From positions 2,666,001 through 2,730,000 of the forward strand of contig NZ_CP121451.1 in the NCBI RefSeq assembly GCF_029689945.1: a stretch of 64,000 bases of DNA, written 5' to 3'. A model generated the notes under the pieces. That model was not told the origin of the DNA. It did no database searches and worked only from the letters and a program-made list of their open reading frames with translations. How positions within the stretch are numbered: position 1 is the stretch's first letter; every line of letters starts with the position of its first letter. Below are positions 27,953 through 37,351 of the stretch, piece after piece. The DNA comes from Paenibacillus amylolyticus (GTDB lineage: Bacteria > Bacillota > Bacilli > Paenibacillales > Paenibacillaceae). Position numbers and translations under genes: made by a program.

Positions 27953-29551
27953 ATGTCACAGACTCATATTGCAGCAGGTGCCACAGAATGGACACCGGAG
28001 CAGCAGGAAGCACTGCATGCCATTGAACGTCTGGTTGCATTTGCCTTGCAGAAACAATTAATCGAGGAAGCGGATTGGGACTACAGCCGCAACCTTCTGC
28101 TGGAACAATTCGGATTCTCGGAGCCGTATGCTGGCGAATTGGACACAACTGTGCCCGATGGTCCACAGGCTATGCTGGATACATTGATTGATTATGGATT
28201 TACCATTGGACTCATTCCTGAAAATAGCGATACGTTCCGTGATTTGCTGGATGCCAAAATCATGGGTCATCTCATGGCACGCCCATCCGAAGTGGTGCGT
28301 GCCTTCCGGCACACGGAGCAGACAGAAGGCATTGAGGCGGCGACTTCCCAATTCTATGACTTGTCGATTAACTCCAACTACATTCGGATGGACCGGATCT
28401 CGAAGAACGTATACTGGACACAGGACACGGACTATGGAGACTTGGAGATTACGATCAACCTGTCGAAACCGGAGAAAAGTCCCAAGGAAATTGCCATGGC
28501 GAAATTGCTTCCGCCACCGGTATATCCGAAATGCCAGTTGTGTCGTGAAAATGTAGGCTATGCTGGTCGGGTAAATCACCCGGCCCGCCAGAATTTGAGA
28601 GTCATTCCGCTGGAGCTCAACAATGAGCCCTGGTTGTTCCAGTACTCGCCATATGTGTACTACAACGAGCATTGCATCATTTTCCATCATGATCATGTGC
28701 CGATGAAACTGACCAAAGATACGCTTCGCAGACTGCTTGCCTTTGTCGGGGAGTACCCGCACTACTTTATCGGATCCAATGCGGATCTGCCGATCGTTGG
28801 CGGTTCTATCCTTACACATGACCATTTCCAGGGCGGACGTCATACGTTTGCGATTCAAAATGCGCAGCCAGAAGCGGTTTTCCGCCATACGGATGCACCT
28901 GGACTTACACTGAGTCTTGTAAAATGGCCGATGTCCGTGATGCGTCTGTCTTCGCACGATCCTGCAGAGCTGCTTGAAGCGGGTAACGCAGTATATGAAG
29001 CATGGAAGGTCTACAGTGATTCTGCTGTGGATATTGAAGCATTCAGTGAAGTAGACGGCGAGCAGGTACCGCACAATACGGTAACACCCATTGTTCGTCG
29101 GAGTGCAGACGGTGGTTATGAGATGGATCTCGTTTTGCGGAACAATCGCACAAATGATGTGCATCCTGAAGGGATTTTCCATCCACACCGGGAGATGCAT
29201 CATCTCAAGAAAGAGAACATTGGTCTGATCGAAGTGATGGGACTTGCCATTCTGCCAGGTCGCTTGAAAGAAGAACTGGACAGCATCGCGGATATCCTCG
29301 CTGGAGATGCCAAGCTTGCTGAGGCAGCCAAAGCTTCTGATCATGTGTTGAACAAACATCTGGGCTGGGCTGAAGAATTGATTGAACGGTTCGGACCTCA
29401 TCTCGATAAAGAACAAGCCGTTGCCATTGTACAACAGGAGGTTGGCTTGAAATTTGCAGAGATTCTGGAGCATGCAGGTGTCTACAAACATGATGAAGCA
29501 GGACGCCAAGCTTTCCGTCGTTTTGTGAGCAGCATGGGATACACTGAATAG
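27953..29551 (+). CDS. galT: UDP-glucose--hexose-1-phosphate uridylyltransferase (Firmicute type)
   Basis: Galactose-1-phosphate uridylyltransferase of 532 residues, much longer than the E. coli type, as usual for the Firmicute class. The CQLCRENVGYAGRVNHPARQ region, YYNEHCIIFHHDHVPMK and ILTHDHFQGGRHTF are family signatures; the last should carry the nucleotidyl-accepting His. It exchanges UMP between UDP-glucose and galactose-1-phosphate and closes the Leloir pathway with galK and galE. It follows galE by 14 bases and ends at a terminator. Confidence 0.93.
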   Translation: MSQTHIAAGATEWTPEQQEALHAIERLVAFALQKQLIEEADWDYSRNLLLEQFGFSEPYAGELDTTVPDGPQAMLDTLIDYGFTIGLIPENSDTFRDLLDAKIMGHLMARPSEVVRAFRHTEQTEGIEAATSQFYDLSINSNYIRMDRISKNVYWTQDTDYGDLEITINLSKPEKSPKEIAMAKLLPPPVYPKCQLCRENVGYAGRVNHPARQNLRVIPLELNNEPWLFQYSPYVYYNEHCIIFHHDHVPMKLTKDTLRRLLAFVGEYPHYFIGSNADLPIVGGSILTHDHFQGGRHTFAIQNAQPEAVFRHTDAPGLTLSLVKWPMSVMRLSSHDPAELLEAGNAVYEAWKVYSDSAVDIEAFSEVDGEQVPHNTVTPIVRRSADGGYEMDLVLRNNRTNDVHPEGIFHPHREMHHLKKENIGLIEVMGLAILPGRLKEELDSIADILAGDAKLAEAAKASDHVLNKHLGWAEELIERFGPHLDKEQAVAIVQQEVGLKFAEILEHAGVYKHDEAGRQAFRRFVSSMGYTE

Positions 29552-29570
29552 GAATCAACATAACTAATCC

Positions 29571-29604
29571 AAGAACACCGGCTCCATCAGGAGCGGGTGT
29601 TCTT
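29571..29604 (+). terminator. terminator of the gal operon
   Basis: Arms AAGAACACC/GGTGTTCTT with an inner GCTCC/GGAGC stem and loop ATCA. The following sequence is T-rich but interrupted. Confidence 0.7.
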
Positions 29605-29628
29605 GGTTGTTCTTAACATTTGTATATA

Positions 29629-29657
29629 TTGGAATGAACTCCCGTGCCAGTTATAAT
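29629..29657 (+). promoter_or_regulatory. candidate promoter of the PPOX flavoprotein gene
   Basis: TTGGAA (29629-29634), a 17-base spacer and TATAAT (29652-29657). Confidence 0.55.
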
Positions 29658-29707
29658 GGAGAGAAGTCCAAGAACACACAATGAATTGAGGAAATGGGGT
29701 TAATCAC

Positions 29708-30295
29708 TTGGAAAAGCAGGCATTGGATATTCCGTTGATTACAGATCCTGAGGAACTGCAAGGCATGGTGGGTGAACCACATGAACATGTGCGTAACAAG
29801 GCAATCTCATTTGTGGATTCACATGTTCAGAACTTTTTATCCAAGTCACCATTATTTTTCCTCTCCACGTCAGATCAGGATGGGAAATGTGATGTGTCAC
29901 CACGGGGCGATGGAGCGGGATTCGTAAAAGTGTATGATACATACCGGCTCGTCTATCCTGAACGCCCAGGCAATCGGCGAATCGATTCCTTGTTGAACAT
30001 TTTGTCTAACCCAGGCATTGGAATGCTTTTTTTGATTCCGGGTATGAATGAAGTGCTGCGCATTAATGGTACAGCATCGATCACCAAGGATGAAGAATTT
30101 ATCGCCAGTATGGGATGGAGTGGTAAAACGATTGGTGCAGCTGTCATCGTAGATGTGGAAGAGTGTTTTATCCATTGTCCGAGGGCATTCAAACAGGCTG
30201 GATTATGGTCATCAGAAACTTGGGTAGCACCTGAAGATTTGCCTTCCACGAGTGAGATGTTCCGAGCCCATTTGGAGATTAACGGGTTGTTATAA
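29708..30295 (+). CDS. pyridoxamine 5'-phosphate oxidase-type FMN flavoprotein
   Basis: Protein of 195 residues with a PNPOx-like split beta-barrel. SPLFFLSTSDQDGKCDVSPRGD is the characteristic FMN-binding beginning, and GNRRIDSLLNILSNPGIGMLF with RINGTASIT follow. It resembles the MSMEG_1061-type PPOX subgroup; the substrate is unknown. A TTG start at 29708 lies eight bases after a GGGG-type ribosome binding site and has its own promoter, so the gene appears to be a single transcription unit. Confidence 0.78.
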   Translation: MEKQALDIPLITDPEELQGMVGEPHEHVRNKAISFVDSHVQNFLSKSPLFFLSTSDQDGKCDVSPRGDGAGFVKVYDTYRLVYPERPGNRRIDSLLNILSNPGIGMLFLIPGMNEVLRINGTASITKDEEFIASMGWSGKTIGAAVIVDVEECFIHCPRAFKQAGLWSSETWVAPEDLPSTSEMFRAHLEINGLL

Positions 30296-30312
30296 AGTGA
30301 GTGGCTATCGAT

Positions 30313-30341
30313 TTGTTTTTCTATAAACGGGGTACTATAAT
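30313..30341 (+). promoter_or_regulatory. candidate promoter of the alcohol dehydrogenase gene
   Basis: TTGTTT (30313-30318), a 17-base spacer and TATAAT (30336-30341). Confidence 0.5.
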
Positions 30342-30387
30342 TGGAGTTGCACTAAAATTCTAAACTCCATTGGAGGCGACAATAGAT

Positions 30388-31551
30388 ATGAGATCTTTCC
30401 AATTTTATAATCCAACCCGTCTGATTTTCGGTAAAGGACAACTGGAAGCATTAAAGACAGAAGTACCGAAATACGGTAAACGGGTTCTGCTTGTATATGG
30501 TGGCGGCAGTATCAAACGCAGTGGGCTCTACGATCAAGTAATCGGACTGCTGAAGGAAGCTGGGGCAGAAGTGACTGAACTGGCTGGCGTGGAACCAAAC
30601 CCGCGTCTTTCCACGGTGCATAAAGGGGTAGACCTTTGCAAAACGAATAACATTGACCTGATTCTGGCTGTAGGTGGCGGTAGCGTTCTGGACTGCTCCA
30701 AAGCTATTGCGGTAGGTGCCAAATATGATGGCGACATGTGGGATTTTGCTCAGCGCAAAGCTGTTGCACAGGACGCTCTTCCACTTGGTACGGTATTGAC
30801 GATGGCAGCAACAGGTTCGGAGATGAACTCCGGTTCGGTTATTACGAATCAGGATACTCAGGAAAAATTGGGTTGGGGCAGTGCATACTCATTCCCTGCA
30901 TTCTCTATCCTCGATCCGGTGAATACATACACTGTTCCACTGGACCAAACGGTATACGGTATGGTGGATATGATGTCCCACGTATTAGAGCATTACTTCC
31001 ATCTGGATGAGAACACGCCGGTTCAACTCGGCTTCTGTGAGACGATTCTGCGTACCGTGATGGAAGCAGCCCCTCGTCTGGTTGAGGATCTGGAGAACTA
31101 TGAACTGCGTGAAACGATTTTGTATTGCGGCACAATGGCATTGAATGGTGTGCTGAATATGGGTCTCGCTGGAGACTGGGCAACACATAATATCGAACAT
31201 GCAGTATCCGCAGTGTATGATATCCCGCATGGTGGTGGACTTGCGATCTTGTTCCCGCACTGGATGAAACATAATCTGGATGTCAATGTGGATCGTTTCA
31301 AACGTCTTGCGATTAATGTCTTCGAGGTGAATCCTGAAGGCAAAACGGACAGACAGATTGCCGAGGAAGGTATCGATGCACTGAGCAAATTCTGGACATC
31401 CATTGGTGCCCCTAACCGTTTGGCTGATTACGATATCGATGATAGCCAGATCGATGTTATGGCTGATAAGGCCATGCTGTTTGGTCCATTCGGTAACTTC
31501 AAGAAACTGCAACGGGAAGATGTTGTATCCATCTACAAGGCTTCTCTGTAA
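30388..31551 (+). CDS. iron-containing alcohol dehydrogenase (butanol dehydrogenase / YugJ-like)
   Basis: Group III alcohol dehydrogenase of 387 residues. It has the NAD(P)-binding GGGSIKRSG and [14 protein letters not shown], and metal ligands in [33 protein letters not shown] and nearby His/Asp residues. It resembles the NADH-dependent butanol dehydrogenases and Bacillus YugJ/YugK. The ATG at 30388 follows GGAGG at a slightly long spacing; a TTG at 30370 overlaps that site and is not used. A terminator follows. Confidence 0.85.
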   Translation: MRSFQFYNPTRLIFGKGQLEALKTEVPKYGKRVLLVYGGGSIKRSGLYDQVIGLLKEAGAEVTELAGVEPNPRLSTVHKGVDLCKTNNIDLILAVGGGSVLDCSKAIAVGAKYDGDMWDFAQRKAVAQDALPLGTVLTMAATGSEMNSGSVITNQDTQEKLGWGSAYSFPAFSILDPVNTYTVPLDQTVYGMVDMMSHVLEHYFHLDENTPVQLGFCETILRTVMEAAPRLVEDLENYELRETILYCGTMALNGVLNMGLAGDWATHNIEHAVSAVYDIPHGGGLAILFPHWMKHNLDVNVDRFKRLAINVFEVNPEGKTDRQIAEEGIDALSKFWTSIGAPNRLADYDIDDSQIDVMADKAMLFGPFGNFKKLQREDVVSIYKASL

Positions 31552-31598
31552 TTTTATAATCACGGGCAAGTAAGTGGACACATCCTGTTGTTCAATAG

Positions 31599-31632
31599 CC
31601 GCAAGTCTCCTTCATGGGGACTTGCGGTTTTT
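31599..31632 (+). terminator. terminator after the alcohol dehydrogenase
   Basis: Stem CCGCAAGTCTCC/GGGGACTTGCGG with one wobble, followed by TTTTT. Confidence 0.85.
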
Positions 31633-31680
31633 CTATGTAATACCCATTATCGACTCCAGAATACATTTGAGGAAAGATTT

Positions 31681-31706
31681 TGAAACATTTTAATGTTAAC
31701 TACGTA
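31681..31706 (+). promoter_or_regulatory. sigma-W-type ECF promoter of the NfeD-flotillin operon
   Basis: TGAAAC (31681-31686), exactly 16 bases, then CGTA (31703-31706), which is the classic Bacillus sigma-W consensus. It lies 64 bases before the NfeD gene. The orthologous yuaF-yuaG operon of B. subtilis belongs to the sigma-W envelope-stress regulon. Confidence 0.75.
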
Positions 31707-31769
31707 TTTATTTACATGTGGAATGCCCAGTTAGGATGAATTTGCGGCAGAGGAGAGGAGGAACAGGGG

Positions 31770-32305
31770 ATGGAGACAATTTATTGGGGGTGTCTAATCG
31801 GAGGAGCAATATTTGCGGTTGTCAGCCTTGTGCTGGGTGACTTGATTGACGGCTTGCTGGACGGAGCCTTCGAAATGCCAGGTCTTGATTTTTTCAAACC
31901 CGTTGTGTTAGCTGGTTCCATTACAACCTTCGGTGGGGCAGGCATTATGCTGACACGTTATAGTTCATTAAGTGCGATGTCGGGTCTAATATTATCCCTG
32001 CTTATAGGTATTGCTGCAGCCATGCTGGTATTCTTCGCATATATCAAACCGATGCGTAACAGCGATGTCTCAATTGCATTTTCAATGAAAGAGTTATCTG
32101 GGAAAATTGGGAAATTACCATTCCGGTGCCGGAAAAAGGTTTTGGCGAAGTGATGATCCGCTTTGCATCCGGTAGTACGATCCAAACGGCATCCAGCTTT
32201 GAACATCTCCCCATTGCGGTGGGAGCCCGTGTAGTTGTAGTGGATGTGGTAGATGGCGTACTGCGTGTGTCGGAATGGGATGAAAATGTACTTAAAGATG
32301 TATAA
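31770..32305 (+). CDS. NfeD-like membrane protein, YuaF type (one frameshift)
   Basis: Membrane protein of about 178 residues after repair. The N-terminal half holds helices (YWGCLIGGAIFAVVSLVLGD, VVLAGSITTFGGAGIML, MSGLILSLLIGIAAAMLVFF) and the C-terminal half is an OB-fold NfeD domain (ITIPVPEKGFGEVMIRFA to VVVVDVVDGVLRVSEW). GGG at 32109-32111 should be GGGG. NfeD proteins partner with flotillins to organise membrane microdomains and fluidity; flotillin is the next gene. Transcription is probably from the sigma-W-type promoter. Confidence 0.85.
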
Positions 32306-32368
32306 CGTATTTTTATCACTTAAGTAGCTTGAGCACTCATCATGATTAATTAAGGGGAGAGATGTGGA

Positions 32369-33916
32369 ATGAATTTAGATTGGGATGTATTGTTGATTCC
32401 GGCAGTTGTGGTTGGTGTGATTCTGATTCTGGGTTTGGCTTTCTGGGCGAGATACAAAACGGTTGGACCGGATGAGGCTATGATCGTTACGGGATCATTC
32501 CTGGGTAGCAAAAATATCTCTGATGATGATTCTGGCCGAAAAATTAAGATTGTTCGTGGTGGCGGTGCATTTATCCTGCCAGTATTCCAGCAATCCGAGT
32601 TTATCTCCTTGTTGTCCCACAAGCTGGATGTCTCCACACCTGAAGTGTATACGGAGCAAGGTGTTCCGGTTATTGCTGACGGGGTCGCTATAATCAAGGT
32701 GGGTGGCGCTGTAGAAGACGTTGCTACCGCAGCTGAGCAATTCATCGGTAAACCTGTGGATGCGCTGAGAAGCGAAGCACAGGAAGTACTGGAGGGGCAT
32801 TTGCGGGCCATCCTCGGTACAATGACGGTGGAAGAAGTATATCGGAACCGGGATCGATTTGCACAAGAGGTTCAAGGCGTAGCTGCTAGAGATCTGAAGA
32901 AAATGGGTCTGCAAATTGTCTCATTCACCATCAAAGATGTTCGTGACAAACAAGGCTACCTGGATGCTCTCGGTAAACCTAGAATTGCGGCGGTGAAGCG
33001 TGATGCCGAGATTGCCGAAGCGGAAGCAATGCGTGATGCGCGTATTCAGAAGGCTAATGCGGAAGAGCAAGGTCAAAAAGCGGAGTTGCTGCGGGATACC
33101 AATATCGCCGAGGCAGCCAAAGAGAAAGAACTGAAAGTAGCCACGTTTAAGCGGGATCAGGATACAGCCAAAGCGGAAGCCGATCAGGCGTACCATATCC
33201 ATGAAGCACGTGCCAGACAAACCGTAGTTGAAGAGGAAATGAAGGTTGAACTCGTTCGTAAGGAACGGGAAATCGACCTTCAGGCTAAGGAAATCATCGT
33301 ACGTGAGAAGCAATATGACGCCGAAGTGAAGAAAAAGGCAGAAGCAGATCGTTATGCAGTAGAGCAGGCTGCCGAAGCGGACAAAGCAAAAAGAATGCGC
33401 GAAGCAGATGCAGTACAGTACTCCATTGAGACACATGCCAAAGCAACTGCTGAACAGAAGCGACTTGAAGGTCAGGCTATGGCGGATGCTGAACTTGCCA
33501 AAGGTACAGCGGACTCCGAAGTTATTCGTTTGAAGGGACTTGCAGAAGCAGAAGCGAAGGAGAAACTGGCCGAGGCGTTCCAGAAGTTTGGCGAAGCGGC
33601 TGTACTCGATATCATTGTCAAAATGCTGCCTGAACTGGCTGGCAAAATTGCAGAGCCAATTTCGTCTATTGATAAATTGACGGTGGTAGATACAGGCAAA
33701 GGTGAAGGTGCAGCGCGAGTGAGTAACTATGTTACCGAACTTATGGCGACAGCTCCAGAGATGCTCAAGAGTGTATCCGGCATCGATGTAGAGCAGCTGA
33801 TTAAAGGTCTTACCAAGTCTCAAACACCTGCGCCCGTTGCCATTCAACAGAGTGAGGCTGTTACAACGCCTTCGATAATCGACAAGATTGTGGAACGAGC
33901 TGGAGTTGACGAGTAA
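32369..33916 (+). CDS. floT: flotillin-like membrane scaffold protein
   Basis: SPFH-domain protein of 515 residues (YuaG/FloT type). An N-terminal membrane segment (VLLIPAVVVGVILILGLAFW) precedes the SPFH/band-7 domain, with SHKLDVSTPEVYTEQGVPV and RAILGTMTVEEVYRNRDRFA. A long Glu/Ala/Lys-rich coiled-coil flotillin domain follows (about residues 210-400, many EAEA repeats), then LADIIVKMLPELAGKIAEPI-like oligomerisation sequence. It organises functional membrane microdomains together with the NfeD protein upstream. A strong terminator follows 67 bases after the stop. Confidence 0.93.
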   Translation: MNLDWDVLLIPAVVVGVILILGLAFWARYKTVGPDEAMIVTGSFLGSKNISDDDSGRKIKIVRGGGAFILPVFQQSEFISLLSHKLDVSTPEVYTEQGVPVIADGVAIIKVGGAVEDVATAAEQFIGKPVDALRSEAQEVLEGHLRAILGTMTVEEVYRNRDRFAQEVQGVAARDLKKMGLQIVSFTIKDVRDKQGYLDALGKPRIAAVKRDAEIAEAEAMRDARIQKANAEEQGQKAELLRDTNIAEAAKEKELKVATFKRDQDTAKAEADQAYHIHEARARQTVVEEEMKVELVRKEREIDLQAKEIIVREKQYDAEVKKKAEADRYAVEQAAEADKAKRMREADAVQYSIETHAKATAEQKRLEGQAMADAELAKGTADSEVIRLKGLAEAEAKEKLAEAFQKFGEAAVLDIIVKMLPELAGKIAEPISSIDKLTVVDTGKGEGAARVSNYVTELMATAPEMLKSVSGIDVEQLIKGLTKSQTPAPVAIQQSEAVTTPSIIDKIVERAGVDE

Positions 33917-33983
33917 GAAGCACTTCGAATCTTGCATGCATGCTCTATTGACCTTAAGGCGAATTTTTGTTACTTTTTAAGCG

Positions 33984-34021
33984 AGACGTCCGGCGCGGTT
34001 TGCCCGCTCCGGGTGTCTTTT
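33984..34021 (+). terminator. terminator of the NfeD-flotillin operon
   Basis: About 15-bp GC-rich stem from AGACGTCCGGCGCGG and CCCGCTCCGGGTGTCT (one mismatch, two wobbles) ending in TTTTC. Confidence 0.8.
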
Positions 34022-34072
34022 CGTTCGTAACAGGGTGTGACGTAATGACACCTAAGATGGTGTGAAAAAGAG

Positions 34073-34936
34073 GTGCAAACAATCAGCAGCCTGCATGTAG
34101 ATAAAGCGCTAAATAATAATGTAATCATTGCACAGCATCCTGAACACGGGGAAGTCGTTGTTATTGGTAAAGGCATTGGCTTTAACCGAAAACCGAGTGA
34201 CCACATTCCATTGATGGCTGTGGAGAAAATGTTCATCTTGAAAAACCAGCAGGAGCAAGAGCAGTACAAACAGCTTCTTCCACAGGTGGACGAAGCACTG
34301 ATCGAGATTATTAACGAAGTTATTACTTATATTGCAGAGCGTACGGACGTTCCTCTGAATGAACATATCCATATTGCATTAACCGATCACATTTCTTTCG
34401 CGTTAAAACGCAAGGAGCAGGGCATTATCATACAAAATCCATTTTTATATGAAACCCGCGAGATTTATCCTGAAGAATATCGAATGGCAGATTACGCTGT
34501 TCGGCTGATCAAAGAGAGAATGGGCGTAGATTTGGGGATGGACGAGATTGGTTTTGTGGCACTTCATATTTATAGTGCAATGACCAATCAAAATATATCC
34601 CAGGTACGTGAACATTCACAATTGATCACGGATTTGGTGAACCTGGTGTCTGATCAACTCGATTATTCGTTTGAAACGGAATCGCTTGATTACTCTCGTT
34701 TGCTGACTCATCTTCGTTTCGCCCTTGAGCGTGTTCGCCGCGGCGATAAAGTGGAAGAACTTCATAAGCTGGATTCCCTGCTTAAGTTGGAGTACCCTGA
34801 AATGTACTCGCTTGCATGGAAACTGACCAAAGTGATGGAGAAAAGATTGAATCTGCCTGTGTATCCTGCGGAGGTAGGCTATTTGACCATTCATCTGCAA
34901 AGGCTGAATCAGCGGAAAGAAGAAGAGAATACATGA
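34073..34936 (+). CDS. glcT: BglG-family transcription antiterminator GlcT
   Basis: RNA-binding antiterminator of about 287 residues. The N-terminal co-antiterminator domain includes VDKALNNNVIIAQHPEHGEVVVIGKGIGF. Two PTS-regulation domains follow, with His in NEHIHIALTDHISFA and GFVALHIYSAM for PRD1 and in LLTHLRFALERV and VGYLTIHLQRL for PRD2. It should bind the RAT at 35050 and allow ptsG transcription when glucose keeps the PRD1 histidines unphosphorylated. The GTG at 34073 overlaps the only visible Shine-Dalgarno sequence (AAGAGGTG), so the true start is uncertain or the 5' end may contain another base error. Confidence 0.9.
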   Translation: MQTISSLHVDKALNNNVIIAQHPEHGEVVVIGKGIGFNRKPSDHIPLMAVEKMFILKNQQEQEQYKQLLPQVDEALIEIINEVITYIAERTDVPLNEHIHIALTDHISFALKRKEQGIIIQNPFLYETREIYPEEYRMADYAVRLIKERMGVDLGMDEIGFVALHIYSAMTNQNISQVREHSQLITDLVNLVSDQLDYSFETESLDYSRLLTHLRFALERVRRGDKVEELHKLDSLLKLEYPEMYSLAWKLTKVMEKRLNLPVYPAEVGYLTIHLQRLNQRKEEENT

Positions 34937-34984
34937 GATCATTCCAGCAGTGGAATGAAGAATTTATTTTTTTGGTGTAAAGGC

Positions 34985-35013
34985 TTGCAATAGTTCAGAT
35001 CTGGTGCTACAAT
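34985..35013 (+). promoter_or_regulatory. ptsG promoter
   Basis: TTGCAA (34985-34990), a 17-base spacer and TACAAT (35008-35013), about 40 bases upstream of the GlcT target RNA. Confidence 0.7.
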
Positions 35014-35049
35014 GGTTTCCGTAATCAAGCAACTGAATAAACATAAGCG

Positions 35050-35166
35050 ACGTGTTACTGACTCGATCAGGCATGAGTTATTTAAAGTGTGATTGTTCTT
35101 TCCTTGTACAGGGTATGCTATATCCCAAGGTTGGCACAGTTTACTTTATTAATTCATGCCTTTTTT
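35050..35166 (+). promoter_or_regulatory. GlcT-binding ribonucleic antiterminator (RAT) and overlapping terminator of ptsG
   Basis: The RAT is at 35050-35078 (ACGTGTTACTGACTCGATCA, then GGCATGAGT), very like the Bacillus ptsG RAT. Its 3' part is also the 5' arm of a terminator: GGCATGAGTTATTTAAAGT (35070-35088) pairs with ACTTTATTAATTCATGCC (35143-35160), followed by TTTTTT (35161-35166). GlcT binding to the RAT would prevent that stem. The mutual exclusion is visible in the sequence; the regulation is known for the Bacillus homologue. Confidence 0.9.
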
Positions 35167-35222
35167 GTGTTTCCTTGCTTGCATCACGACATATAACTTA
35201 GACGAAAGGGAGATACGACGCG

Positions 35223-37274
35223 ATGTTTAAAAAGCTTTTTGGTGTATTGCAACGAGTAGGTAAAGCGCTCATGTTACCTGTAGCCATTCTGCCAGCGGCA
35301 GGTTTGCTGCTCGGAATCGGTAACATGCTGGTTAATCCGGATTTCTTGCAATATGTAACGGCGCTCGACACCCCTTGGGTGAACTCGATCGCAACAATTA
35401 TGATGAACGCTGGTCAGATCGTATTTGATAATCTGGCATTGCTGTTCGCCGTCGGTGTAGCCGTCGGTTTGGCAGGTGGCGAAGGGGTTGCAGGTCTCGC
35501 GGCCATCATCGGTTATCTGGTCATGAACGTCACACTGGGTACCGCGGTAGGGGTTACTCCCGCAATGATCGGTGAAGTTCCTGGCTATGCCAGCATTTTG
35601 GGTATCCCAACATTAAGCACAGGCGTGTTCGGAGGTATTATCATAGGTATTGCCGCCGCGCTGTGTTACAACCGATTCTTCAAGATCGAACTGCCGTCTT
35701 ACCTGGGTTTCTTTGCAGGTAAACGATTCGTTCCGATTATCACTTCGGTTGTGTCCCTCTTGCTTGGGTTGCTTCTCGTGGTTATCTGGCCACCGATTCA
35801 AAATGGATTGAATGCTGTGTCTCACTTCATGGTAGATACAAGCCCGACATTGTCAGCATTCATCTTCGGAGTTGTAGAACGGTCACTAATTCCGTTTGGT
35901 CTTCACCATATTTTCTACTCCCCATTCTGGTTTGAGTTCGGTGAGTACGTGAATAAAGCTGGAGATGTCATTCGTGGTGACCAGCAAATCTTCTTCAATC
36001 AATTACGTGATGGTGTGAACCTCACAGCGGGAACATTCCAAGTCGGTAAATTCCCGTTCATGATGTTTGGTCTGCCAGCGGCCGCTCTTGCGATGTACCA
36101 TGAAGCAAGACCGGAACACAAAAAGTATGTTGCAGGTATCATGGGTTCAGCTGCGCTGACCTCGTTCTTGACAGGGATCACAGAACCACTTGAATTCTCG
36201 TTCCTGTTTGTAGCACCAATCCTGTTTGCAGTACACTGTATCTTTGCAGGTTTGTCTTTCATGACCATGCAAATTCTCGGTGTCAAGATCGGTATGACCT
36301 TCTCCGGTGGGTTCATTGACTTCCTGATCTTTGGTATTATTCCGAACCGTACACCTTGGTGGGACGTTATTATTGTCGGATTGATTCTTGCGGTAATCTA
36401 TTACTTCGGTTTCCGGTTTATCATCCGCAAATTCAATCTCAAAACACCAGGACGTGAAGATGCAACACCTGAAAACGAATCTGGCGGAGGCTCCGGTTCA
36501 ACGGATGACCTGCCTCATAACATTCTCGAAGCTTTTGGTGGCAAAGAGAATATCAAACATCTGGACGCTTGTATTACTCGTTTGCGGATTGAAGTTAATG
36601 AGAAATCCAATGTGAAAAAAGATCGTTTGAAACAATTGGGTGCATCTGGTGTGCTTGAAGTGGGTAATAATGTTCAAGCTATCTTCGGAACACGTTCCGA
36701 CACGATCAAATCTCAAATGCAGGATATCATTGCAGGACGAACACCAGCACCGACGCCAGTCGCTGCCAAACCAACTCCTGAAGAGGAGAAGGAACAAGGT
36801 GAGCAAGGCGAGCGTATCGTTGCTGAGGACATCGTAATGCCAGTCAATGGTGAGTTGATGGACATTACGAATGTACCTGATCCAGTGTTTGCTGAGAAAA
36901 TGACAGGTGATGGTTTCGCAATTTTGCCACATGACGGCACGATAACTTCTCCTGTGTATGGTAAAGTGTTTAATGTATTTCCAAGCAAACATGCCGTGGG
37001 CATCATGTCCGACGGAGGCAAGGAAGTGCTTGTTCATATAGGTGTCAATACGGTGAAGCTGAAAGGTCAAGGCTTTAACGTACTGGTACAGGAAGGTGAT
37101 CTGGTATCGGCGGGTCAGCCGATTATGGAAGTGGATCTGGAGTATGTCAAAGCAAACGCTCCATCCATCATTTCTCCAGTTATCTTCACCAACCTGCCAG
37201 AGGGCTCCACGGTAACCCTGAAGAAGAGTGGAGTGCTGAAAGTTGGCGATCAGCCAATCATTGAGATAAAATAA
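35223..37274 (+). CDS. ptsG: PTS glucose transporter subunit EIICBA
   Basis: Fused glucose permease of 683 residues. EIIC (about residues 1-400, about ten membrane segments, including LPVAILPAAGLLLGIGNML and GITEPLEFSFLFVAP) is followed by a Gly/Ser-rich linker (ESGGGSGSTDD). EIIB carries the phospho-Cys in HLDACITRLRIEV, and EIIA carries the phospho-His in VLVHIGVNTVKLKGQGF. It imports and phosphorylates glucose at the membrane, taking phosphate from HPr. It is the first gene of ptsG-ptsH-ptsI behind the GlcT-controlled leader. Confidence 0.96.
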   Translation: MFKKLFGVLQRVGKALMLPVAILPAAGLLLGIGNMLVNPDFLQYVTALDTPWVNSIATIMMNAGQIVFDNLALLFAVGVAVGLAGGEGVAGLAAIIGYLVMNVTLGTAVGVTPAMIGEVPGYASILGIPTLSTGVFGGIIIGIAAALCYNRFFKIELPSYLGFFAGKRFVPIITSVVSLLLGLLLVVIWPPIQNGLNAVSHFMVDTSPTLSAFIFGVVERSLIPFGLHHIFYSPFWFEFGEYVNKAGDVIRGDQQIFFNQLRDGVNLTAGTFQVGKFPFMMFGLPAAALAMYHEARPEHKKYVAGIMGSAALTSFLTGITEPLEFSFLFVAPILFAVHCIFAGLSFMTMQILGVKIGMTFSGGFIDFLIFGIIPNRTPWWDVIIVGLILAVIYYFGFRFIIRKFNLKTPGREDATPENESGGGSGSTDDLPHNILEAFGGKENIKHLDACITRLRIEVNEKSNVKKDRLKQLGASGVLEVGNNVQAIFGTRSDTIKSQMQDIIAGRTPAPTPVAAKPTPEEEKEQGEQGERIVAEDIVMPVNGELMDITNVPDPVFAEKMTGDGFAILPHDGTITSPVYGKVFNVFPSKHAVGIMSDGGKEVLVHIGVNTVKLKGQGFNVLVQEGDLVSAGQPIMEVDLEYVKANAPSIISPVIFTNLPEGSTVTLKKSGVLKVGDQPIIEIK

Positions 37275-37351
37275 GAAGTGTTAAGACTATGGCAAGCAAG
37301 TGTAAATATATGCAATGCCTAAATCAAACTACCGAAAGTGAGATGATTGTA

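Noticed and set aside
28058..29509. 483-codon minus-strand open frame inside galT
   Set aside because: Antisense shadow of galT; no recognisable family features, no ribosome binding site, and an implausible composition.
32921..33937. 338-codon minus-strand open frame opposite flotillin
   Set aside because: It mirrors the Glu/Ala/Lys-rich coiled coil of flotillin as a Phe/Leu/Cys-rich frame; the hydrophobicity is an artefact of the opposite strand.
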